Below, piece by piece: positions 55,219 to 64,000 of a DNA stretch of 64,000 nucleotides; within the stretch, counting starts at the first letter, position 1, and every line of letters begins with the position of its first letter. Source of the DNA: Raphanus sativus (taxonomy: Eukaryota > Streptophyta > Magnoliopsida > Brassicales > Brassicaceae). The notes beneath the pieces are model-generated. The model had not been told where the DNA came from and searched no databases. It worked only from the letters and a program-made list of their open reading frames with translations. Made by a program: the position numbers and the translations under genes. The stretch covers positions 13,142,668 through 13,206,667 of the forward strand of contig NC_079519.1 in the NCBI RefSeq assembly GCF_000801105.2, in the 5' to 3' direction.

Positions 55219-55736
55219 CTCCCCCTTGATCGACACATACGTTTCAGGGTTAGTATCATGCTCTCATGTTGCCTCGTTAAAACCTTTCTAGGAAAACCCT
55301 GTGGGAAAAACCATAGATAAGGAAAAAGAGTACAAACGCATGAACTTATGAATAGATGTCATAGACATGCGGACCTTGTGGATACATTTTTACCAAACTT
55401 AGAGTTTTGGTGTTGCCTCATTAAAACGCCTTACCAAAACCCAATTGGGACAAAAATCAAGTGAAGGGAAAAGAAGTACAACCTGTTCCACTCCCCCTGA
55501 ATATGTACCTCCGTGCAATGTCTTTCAATTGCTGTATAATTCACTCTGAAACTTGTTTCAGTGATCATGAGGTATATGTACTTATTAGTACTTCGTCCAT
55601 TTCATAAATATGATCAGTTATGTTCTAAGGTTTCTTGACCAGAACATATGGACTTTCTTGGGAGTATACATCCATCTTGAAATGGATCTTAACTATAAAT
55701 ATTTTCTGTTCATCCTTGGTCATTTGAATTTATAAA
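55219..55736 (-). mobile_element. Internal 3' segment of copia 2
   Basis: Non-coding sequence next to the polypurine tract, with repeated words (CTCATGTTGCCTCGTTAAAACC, then TGTTGCCTCATTAAAACGCC about 145 bp later). No RT or RNase H is visible, so pol is not preserved here. The segment ends at the assembly gap. Confidence 0.5.
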
Positions 55737-55836
55737 NNNNNNNNNNNNNNNNNNNNNNNNNNNNNNNNNNNNNNNNNNNNNNNNNNNNNNNNNNNNNNNN
55801 NNNNNNNNNNNNNNNNNNNNNNNNNNNNNNNNNNNN
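55737..55836. other. Assembly gap of exactly 100 N
   Basis: The gap is a placeholder of fixed size. The right side starts inside the Tat integrase C-terminus and the left side is copia 2, so the missing sequence should hold the 5' LTR, gag and most of pol of Tat element 2. Confidence 0.95.
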
Positions 55837-55947
55837 AGATCATCCATGTAGTACGACCTGGCGTTTACAAGCTCCGAAAGGTGCGAACCGGGGTACCTGA
55901 AATCAGATCGTGGAACGCCACGAATCTTAAGAGATATTATCATTAGG
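55837..55947 (+). pseudogene. Tat element 2 integrase C-terminus
   Basis: The plus strand encodes IHVVRPGVYKLRKVRTGVPE and ends NATNLKRYYH, matching the end of the integrase at 47208 in inverse orientation. The rest is lost in the gap. Confidence 0.85.
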
Positions 55948-56179
55948 TACCTAAAATTTCTGAACTACGTTAGGCTTGATCCCTTGACTGGGTACATAGG
56001 CAACTCCGTCATGAGTGCAGCCCCAACCTCATTTCAACACTTCGTTCACCACAATCAAAGGGGGCATATGTCTGATTAAAAACACATAGCCCACGCAGCA
56101 AACGTATGATACAAGCAAATTGTATGATTACTATGATATCATGTATCCAATTATCAATAAAGAAATTATTCTCGATATC

Positions 56180-56560
56180 TCAATGCTTTAACAAAAGAGG
56201 TCTCTACAAACCTGAACCTAAGGTCTTAAAATCCTTAACAATCCCAAAGGTCTTAAAATCCTTCAAAGCAATATCAGGTCTCGACGAACCTGAACCTAAG
56301 GTCTTAAAATCCTTCAAAAAATATCAGGTCTCGACGAACCTGCACCTAAGGTCTTAAAATCCTTCAAACAATATCAGGTCTCGACGAACCTGGACCTAAG
56401 GTCTTAAAATCCTTACCAAATCTTCAAGGTCTTAAAATCCTTATCAAATCTCCAAGGTCTTAAAATCCTCATCAAGTCACAAAGGTCTTAAAATCCTAAG
56501 CAGATCTCAATAGGTCTTAAAATCCTAAGCAAGTCTCAACGGGACTTAAAATCCCACAAA
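56180..56560. repeat. Tandem repeats in the Tat element 2 spacer (50 bp and 28 bp)
   Basis: A 50-bp unit (ATATCAGGTCTCGACGAACC...) occurs at 56271, 56321 and 56371, followed by AAGGTCTTAAAATCCTTATC-type copies to about 56540. Element 1 has one copy of the 50-bp unit but more of the 28-bp type, so the arrays have expanded differently in the two copies. Confidence 0.8.
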
Positions 56561-56900
56561 CAAATTCAGGTTCCCAAGAACCCCCACCTAAGCACTTCCT
56601 TAATCCCGATACTCCAAGAATTCCTCTTAAGGAACTAAAAACGACCAAAGTCTTCCAGACTTATCATAAGATTCGATTATGATCAAGTTGTCATATTTCA
56701 CGACTAAAGCCAAAAACTCAAAATGAAACGAAAACCAAGTTTGAAATTAAACAAGGGTTTAAAAGCCTCCCCAGGCTAACAAAGATTCGAAGTGCAAACA
56801 GATAAAGGTTCAAAAGCCTCCTCAGGCTATAAGTCTTAGAAACAAATGAAACAAAGCCCATCGGGCAGAAATCCTAGAAAACGTGAAAGAGCCTCAGCTC

Positions 56901-59402
56901 TTAAACTTCCTTGTCATCCGAGCTCTTCTCAGCTCTCTTACCAGCTGGATCTTCCTCCTCAGGAACCTCCTCCTCCATCTCCTTGTCGCTACCTCCAGAG
57001 GCGGTTTCGACTGGGGCTGAGTAAGAACCCACCAATCCCAAATTAGAACCAAACTCTCCAGAAAGGGAGAGATTAAACATATTAACCTCAAAAGTACCTG
57101 AGCTCTCAGAGAGTTGGGGAAGAGGGAGCTTGCCGATCGAGAAGTCCGAGACCTGAGCCTTCTTGTATGCCGCAACAGCTTCCGGCATTATTGCCACCAA
57201 GCGATCATACTCATCTTGAGTACTCTTAATCTCGCCATCCAGCATGTCTTTCAGGAGCTCGGTGTTGGCTTGAATCTCTTGAGCGTGAACCAGGAGGTCG
57301 ACTTCGTCCTTCTTCTTGGAGAACTTCTCCTTGACAACAACCAGAATTTTGTTGTAGGCTTCGGCTACCTCCTTCTTTCCTCTCCGAACGGCTAGCCTGA
57401 CCTCAGCTTCCTTGTTCTTTTGGCTACTCTGAGATGTGGCAATCAGCTCATTGACCTGATACTCGGCTATCTTCCGAGCAGCATCCAACTCCCCAATCTT
57501 CCTATTTTTCACCTGGAGGTCAATCAGTTGGCTCTCGATCGTCCCTTGCTGAGCATCACACTTGGAGCCAAGTCTCTTCACCTCAGCTTGGAGATCCGAG
57601 ATCAGAGCCCGAGTCTGGTTGAGCTCAGTCTTGTTGGCCTTGACCAATTCAGTGACATGGGCTAATTCCTCAGCACTGGGGGCATTGTGTACAGCATCCT
57701 CACATTTGAACTGAGCCATGTTGATAGCACCAGCCAGCTACAGAAAACGAAAAAACGATTTAGCAAAAATCTTCCAAAGAAAAAGCTAAAAGATGAAATC
57801 AACTTCATACCTGACCCATGTGATGAGCAATATCAACGTACTCATCCTTGTGCGTGAGATTGGAGATTGAAGGGAGGGAACACCCGGGACTCTTCATATG
57901 CCTCATCAGAGTAGCCAAACCCCACGGATCGTCCAAAACCGATCCAGGCTTCGAATGAGCAAAGTTCCAGCCAACGGTTCCTCCTCTAGAGGAGGAGGAG
58001 GAAGACCTTGAAGGTCTGTCAACCTGGTCAGTTCGGGACCTCTTGTTCCTCGGGGGCTCAAACTCCGGAGGATCCTTCGCCATTTGAGGATCAGCCTCAG
58101 CCATCGGAATCTCGGAGGGAAGGCCAACTTCCTGAACCTTAGGCTCCGAAGAGCCAACACCTTTAGCAGGAGCAGAGCCTCCTTCATCAAGAGCCTCCTT
58201 CACAGAGTCAAGGAAGGATCCTCCATGGTTCTTATCACTCCCTCTTGAGGAGCTGGCAGCCTTGGTCGATTTACCCCTGGAACGGAAGGAAGGCTGAAGT
58301 GGCATCTTCTGTGATTGAGTCTTCGAGGAAGTACTTGCTCCGGAGGAAACTTCGAAAACTGAATCACCCTCAGAAACTAAAACATGAAAAAGATTCATTA
58401 ATCACATGAGACAAATTCGGATAGTACGAATCATGAATTACGAATAAAAGGTTACCTTCTAAACCAGCAACCGTCACTGAATCAGGGAAGGACGCCTGGT
58501 ATCGTTCAGGGAACCTAGCTGATCCAACTCTCGAAGTGGTGTAAGCTACCCAAGTGTTAGGGCTATGCTGAAGCTTCCTGAAGAGAGCTCTAGTGAGTTT
58601 ACTAGACAACTTGACAGGATCTTTGATTTCTGCAAAAAGAGTCAAAAGATAATTAGCACAGCATGACAAACACAGATAAACATGCGAATATATCCCTAAA
58701 ATCCTAACCGGAAATATCAGACCACGAGTTCCTGAGGTCACGGCCAACAGGAACCGTCGAGGGATCAATCTTGACATAAAAGTACTTCTTGCGCCAGTCA
58801 TCGTCACTGGCCGAGAACTTGAATACGCCTAGCCCTGGACGACAGGGGAGGTAGTAGGTACCGCTTCCACCATCCTTGGAAGTACTCTCCTTTATCGAAA
58901 AGAGACTCATCAGCTCGGTCAAACCAACAATGACTCCTTCCTCCTTGGCCCTAGTGATGAATCCGTTTATCACTCGGATGACCGAGGGACAAAGTTGAGG
59001 AAGAGCCAGCTGATAGTGATCTAGGAGGTCAAGCAAGAGGGTGGGGAGGGGAAACCGAAGATGGCACTTAGCGATGTACTTCTCATGAACGCAGAACCAA
59101 TTCTCCGGGACAGTTTCGGGGGTTTCGTCGTCGTTACAAGCCCTAGCTAGGTCGCTCTTGCCGTGGGCTTGAACGATAAGGTTGGTAACGTCTTGGCTCT
59201 TTAGGAGCGAAGGAAAGTGAGGCCCAGAGGAGGCGCTCTTGCCACCTTTCTTCTTCATCCTTTTGACTCTTGCCCCGATCGAGTCTTTAACTTTCTTCTT
59301 CCCGGTGTCCTTCATCTTTTCTCCGGCTTCTCGTTTGACCTTCATAAGACGAGCACCGGAAGTGGAGATTTGAATTGCGCCAGAGCTATCTTTCTTACTC
59401 AT
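56901..59402 (-). CDS. Tat antisense accessory gene, second copy, intact
   Basis: Minus-strand exons 59402-58709, 58629-58456, 58376-57811 and 57737-56901 have exactly the same lengths as those of the copy at 43650-46145 (694, 174, 566 and 837 nt). All have GT-AG borders and no stop in 756 codons. Amino-acid differences are scattered (for example WFCVHEKYIAKC preceded by PEN instead of PEG, and ISKLL-type changes in exon 2), with no frame damage. The Lys/Glu-rich C-terminal coiled coil and basic N-terminus are kept. The host element lies in plus orientation, so the gene is again antisense to gag-pol. Confidence 0.8.
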
Positions 59403-59831
59403 TGTAAGTAAAAGGAAAAGAGAGGAGAAGCGAAAGAGGAAGGATCGGGTTGAGATGAGCAAGAATGAAACCTCTAAGGAACTTAGGGATGAAAATCGAA
59501 TTCGAAACAGAGATATAAAAAAGAAAAAAAAAATATGCTGTAAAATAGAGGAAGAAGGAGAAGTTACCTTGGAAATCGTCGGAGGCGTGGAGAAAGTGGA
59601 GAGACATGGAGTTAATACTCGCAGCTTTATATCCCATCATGTCTCGAAAATCGGAAACTATATTTCAAATTCCTATTAATCAAACCGTCGATATAATCGA
59701 AGGGAATTTACAGCCGTTCGATCAGATAGAAATAAATGTGGTTGAGATAGCTAGTAATCATGATCTCAACAAGAGAATCTAGCTTGGGCGGCTAGGTCTA
59801 GCTCCCGAGAATAACGAAACCTCATCTCGAG

Positions 59832-59844
59832 AGCTGGGGGAAAC
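59832..59844 (+). other. Polypurine tract of Tat element 2
   Basis: AGCTGGGGGAAAC precedes the LTR start TGTTGGGCCCG, which sets the polarity of element 2 as plus. Confidence 0.8.
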
Positions 59845-60390
59845 TGTTGGGCCCGAATATGGCCCGATAGCTGTTTGCTGAATGATGAAAGACGATAACA
59901 GGCCGCGACTGGCCCATCACGAATTCGACACCTAAGAGGAGCTAAGTTAAAGCCGAGGGCTGAGAGCTAAGGCGATCGTTAAAGAGGTCACGGTGAAGAG
60001 GAAGCTCACGTCATAACAATAAGAAGCGCAGGACCCGGTCAAAGGGAAGCTGTTGCGGATACCACCTCAAGCGGAGAGGATCTCGGAGATTAGTTGAAGA
60101 CAATCTAATGAAGTCCAAGGCTATTTAAAGAGAAGTGGAGGACGGAAAAGGGGATCCGACTCAACTCATATTTTACTCGACATTCATCAATACATTCTTC
60201 TTGTAACAATCTTATAAACTTTGTATTCATCAAAGATCACCTTTTGTAACCATTCCATTTCTACTATATCAATACAAATCGAAGTTCATTCTACAAGTTC
60301 TCACGGGATTTAGCCCGCGATAATCTTTCCCTAACCTTTCTCAAACATTAAACCTGATCTAAAATCTAGGTGTGAGTTTTACCCCTCACA
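59845..60390 (+). mobile_element. 3' LTR of Tat element 2
   Basis: The sequence is TGTTGGGCCCG...CCCCTCACA, 546 bp, clearly related to but more diverged from the two LTRs of element 1. The right flank GTTCA starts copia 2 sequence. The matching left flank is not visible because of the gap. Confidence 0.9.
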
Positions 60391-61079
60391 GTTCATACCA
60401 ATCCATTTCTCTTATTCTTTCCAGCTTATTGTTTTCTCATTTTAATGAATGTTGGATAGACGGATTTATCTTGTATAAATCAATGTACCTTAGCCACAAT
60501 CTAGTCACTCATGTTTGGCTTATGGTTTATTAAAAATCGTGGGAGAAAAACATATCACTTATCCAACATATATTCCCAATCTTATCTCATTTCCTTATGA
60601 GATTTCATCCTAGACGGCACAAATGTTTGTGGTGATCTATTTATAATATCTTAGGATGATGTCTGGATCATGACCCGTAATCATTTTGAGATGGGAATAT
60701 CTATGCTTTACTTTAATGGTCTGATGCTTATACTTCAACTTGTATGAATAATCTGTTTATGTCCCATGTCTTGGACTATAATTTCGAATTCTTATTCTGT
60801 CCCCAAGTCTCGGATCTATGGACTATAAATTTCGAATTTCTCTTCTGTTCCCAAGTCTCGGATCTATGGCCAATGGCTCATTTAGATTTATATATCAATT
60901 CTTTCCGAGTAGATCTATAGTATGGACATGTGTGGATTTGTCCTCACTTCCATTTCATGGACATACTATAATCTGTTAAAAATCTCGGGAATTAATCCTT
61001 GTCCTTAACCAGATATCTTTGTGACCTCTGTATGGAGAGTCAGTGAACTTATAAGTTCATACTTGGTCGAGTTTTGTAT
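60391..61079 (-). mobile_element. Internal copia 2 sequence, non-coding as it stands
   Basis: No clear reading frame. There is a direct repeat of CCCAAGTCTCGGATCTATGG-type sequence at about 60802 and 60849. It lies between the Tat LTR and the gag tail of copia 2, so it is probably decayed copia 2 material. Confidence 0.4.
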
Positions 61080-62651
61080 CCGACCAGAAATATTACTGCA
61101 GACTGATCCTCGACCACGACCATGGTAGGAACCACGACCACTGTTATTGTGGTTTCCATTTCCATGGTTGTCGAGTTTTTTATTGTGGTTTAAAAGGACA
61201 ATGTGTCTGAGCTCTTATATCCAAAAGATTATGGTGTGTTCATGTATAATAGGGTTATCCTCTCTCCCCCTCATGAACATACTGGAATCTGTGGATGCTC
61301 AAGATTTTTCATAAATTTTTATAGTCTAAACCGTATAGGTTATAATTCGAAAATTTATTCAGCCAGATTATCACGTTTTCTTTGGCTATCATGTTCATGT
61401 ATGGTTTTACCATAAAATCATTTGTGTAAGGACACAAAATTTTATGCCATTTTCGTGATACATTTTTGGACAATGAAGCCTCATGAGTTTTCCTTGTGTT
61501 CATACGACACACGTGAGATTTATGGGAGAACTCTTTTGTGCCTTTAAATCTTTGCATCAGATTTTAAAATCTAATCCGGATGGCTAATCCGGTCATACCA
61601 TTAAGTATAATTTCGTGGCTAACCTTACTGGTTACCAAATGCCATTGTTCCTTATCATATTGATCATTTGCATAGTCTAGATCAACATGGAGAATTTATT
61701 CTTGATCATTTATACCTTTGGCAATTTTATTTTATATAATCAGAAAGAACATTTCTGTCCTTAGCCCATTTGAAACCATTCAAAATAAATTAATGGGGCT
61801 TTCATTTTGAGTGAATTAAATCGTCCCTCCTTAGGGAAATGCCATAGGCGTGGTCACATTCAGACTCACTGATTTTCGAAATTTATTTGTCATTTTTCAA
61901 TCAAAGATTGTAATCAAATAAAAATTCAGAATGTCAAAACCGGCCAGTCCATTTTAACACCTTGGACATGGCTTACATTGATTCTATATTCAATATATAA
62001 ACCAAGCTCACAATTCATGTGAGTCCACCCGGATTCTTCATCAGCTTCAGGACATATTTCAAGTGCTCGGTTCTCATGGTATATCTCCATAACTTCATCA
62101 AGTTTGTTGAGGTTATCTATCATGTTCTGCTTCTTTTGCTCAAGAGCTAAAAGATATGAGAGAAGGTCGTAATAGGTTGTGAAACATTTAGCCTTATGTG
62201 ATAACAACACTTCCTTTGAATGGAATGTGTCACGAGTTTTGTTTAACATATGCTCGTTTGTTATCACTTCACCACATAGTCTAAGACTATAGGTGATTCT
62301 CATAAGATCAGAGTGATAGTCATCCACGGATTCATAATCCTGGAACCTCAGAGCATTCCATTCTTTCGTGGACTTATATAATAATGGCTCTGAGAATTGG
62401 ATATTCAAACTTGACCAGAGTACATGGGGATCGTTGATGTAGCTGTACTCATTTCTTAGATCCTCAACGAGATGATTTTGCATAATCATAATGGCTCTAT
62501 GCCTTTCACACGCAAGGGTGTCATTTCCATATTTGATACACTTCTCGAGTCCTTTAGACTTTAAGTCGGCAGAAGTGTTCATAGCCCAATCAAATTAATT
62601 GTCTCCATTGAGATCAAGGGCATCATAATCCGAGTGTTGGAATCTCGACAT
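61080..62651 (-). pseudogene. Ty1/copia gag (UBN2 type), broken
   Basis: On the minus strand the ATG at 62651 opens MSRFQHSDYDALDLNG, then a TAA, then a 218-codon open stretch (62582-61926): KCIKYGNDTLACERHRAIMI, LWSSL, FQDYESVDDYHSDLMRITY. This matches the copia gag UBN2 domain. A CAG acceptor directly precedes the ATG. Near 61100-61160 the minus strand encodes Asn/Gly/Arg-rich repeats (NHGNGNHNNSGRGSYHGRG), the RNA-binding tail of such gags, but in an interrupted frame. No protease, integrase or RT follows, so the element is heavily deleted. Confidence 0.75.
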
Positions 62652-64000
62652 CTGAATCATATCAAACAATGATCAGTCAGTATCAGTGCATACATTTTCT
62701 CATGCCAGTCGGCTATGTAAAGGAACAATGTCATGCGCCCATTTAGGCTGCCAAGACCATCTGGTCATCAAGAAGCCATACGGCTATGTTGTTCAGCAAT
62801 ATCAGTTCCATACTAATATAAACCTCAAGCCACACGGCTTTGGTTAAAACAAAACAAGACCTGGTCGGTTTTAAAACCGATATAATATAAGTGCATGGTC
62901 GATGTTTGTAGATTAGTATGAACAAGAACACAACCGGTTTTAAGGTTGGTTTAGCACTGTCCGGTTTTCAAAACCGGATAAGGATTATCAAATCCTAGAT
63001 TCAAGGGTTTGCTAAAGATTATATAATCCTATCAATCGATTTCTAATTCATGGAATTCTAATCCGGTATCCTAGCAATTTGTTTCTATCAGGATGTTCAA
63101 TCAAACATTATGATTTCAAAATTAGGGTTACCTTAACCTCCTGTTGGTTTGACTGGTATTATGAATCAAGAGTTTGATCTCGGTTAAACCTTAAACACAA
63201 GAGTCGAAACGAGTTAGCATGAGATCAATCCAAATCGTTCAAAACTTTAAGCTAGAGAGATGATATCTTAGCTTTGGGTTAGGGAGCAGCTCGTGGATTA
63301 GGGTTTGGATCATGATAAGGTCATGAATCAAGGCTGCTCTTGGGTTAGACACCTTAAACACAAACGCAAATCAAGTTAGTTTAAGAATCAAACACAAATC
63401 GGATAACAATGAAAAAGGATTAGGGTTTGCGGCTTTGGGTTGGAATCAATGGAGTTGATTTGCAAGCAAGGAGATTGTGGCTTCATGACTTGGATCTCCA
63501 TCAGGTCGTGTCTTCACATCAATCTTAAAACAAAAGATCATAAAGATCAAAAACGAATTAGTATAATGAATTAAGCAAATCGGCTATCAAGTAAACAAGA
63601 AAAGAAGTTGACAGCCTTAGGTTTTCTGATGTTGACGGCGCGGCTTGTAGCTGACGTAGAGAACGCGTCTGATCACGGATTGAGGTGAGGTCTGCAGCGT
63701 TGGATTCTCCTCGTCAATAGCTTCAAATGGATATGTCACACGTCGTCTGAATCGTTATGGTTTGGGAGAACGATCGATTTGAAGTTGAGTCTTTTAGAGA
63801 GAGCGAAATCGGGCAGATTAGGGTTTCCCTGTCCGATTGACTTGTAACGACGATTTCGGGCTCGTCCGAACTCGGATTGCGTCAAGGTCTTCGGCGTTGG
63901 ATTCGTCTCTCCAAGATCTTCAAATCGGTAGGTCGCTCGTCTTGTGGTTCCTCGTGGTTATGGAGTTCGAGCTGTTTGAAGTTGGCGGGTAAACTAGGGT
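62652..64000 (-). other. 5' leader side of copia 2 and flanking sequence
   Basis: Includes GGTCGGTTTTAAAACCGAT and CCGGTTTTCAAAACCGG palindromes at about 62861-62978 and, further right, repeated ATTAGGGTTT and GATTTGAAGTT words. A recurring pattern (CGTCTGATCACGGATTGAGG against CTCGTCCGAACTCGGATTGCG) at about 63666 and 63861 suggests a diverged tandem duplication. No primer site or second LTR is seen before the end of the window. Confidence 0.35.

Overview
The window is repeat-rich plant nuclear DNA, most likely from a Brassicaceae genome of Brassica type. The evidence is the set of element families: Ty3/gypsy Tat, Athila and Tekay-like LTR elements, Ty1/copia, L1-type LINEs, and small Helitrons that begin TCTAT.TTATTAAA and end in a GC hairpin plus CTAG. 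Degenerate 'CCGAACCCGAA'-type repeats and TTTAGGG-like AT-rich MITEs fit the same origin. The DNA between elements is AT-rich and full of GT-AG introns. I found no convincing single-copy cellular gene, so this looks like nested, partly decayed heterochromatin.

Layout. 1-4449: a gag-only retroelement relic. 4450-6361: an LTR with polypurine tract of a minus-strand Tekay-like gypsy element whose body is missing. 7230-7453: a 5'-truncated LINE tail with a target duplication. 8300-12519: a nearly complete Ty1/copia element with one stop and a lost 3' end. 12520-14699: a CACTA-like element followed by a long hairpin MITE. 15170-20215: small Helitrons, two of them abutting, a Mutator-type MITE with a perfect 9-bp target duplication, and a third Helitron nested in another inverted-repeat element. 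21440-29650: a Brassica-type region of AGACGACTT palindromes split by a decayed L1-type LINE (22172-27420). 31089-39052: an Athila-like gypsy element inserted at the edge of an RNase H-like (RVT_3) fragment. 39771-about 42060: a likely Helitron remnant carrying a broken RPA1-like OB-fold gene.

42664-54141 is a minus-strand Tat-lineage element with LTRs, gag, protease, RT, two RNase H domains, integrase and an additional four-exon gene on the opposite strand. 54822-62651 is a minus-strand copia relic interrupted by a second Tat copy in plus orientation (55837-60390). The 5' part of that copy is hidden behind a 100-N assembly gap.

How the parts relate. Almost every gag-pol reading frame is broken, by stops, one-base shifts or short tandem duplications, so most elements here are dead. 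The exception is the Tat antisense gene. It is open across four exons, with matching splice sites and identical exon lengths (756 codons plus stop), in both copies, although the pol of the first copy carries a stop. This conserved accessory gene is the strongest candidate for an under-described function. Other points worth following are the LINE 5' junction made of patched sequence, the Helitron inserted exactly at the terminus of another Helitron, and the RPA-like passenger gene.
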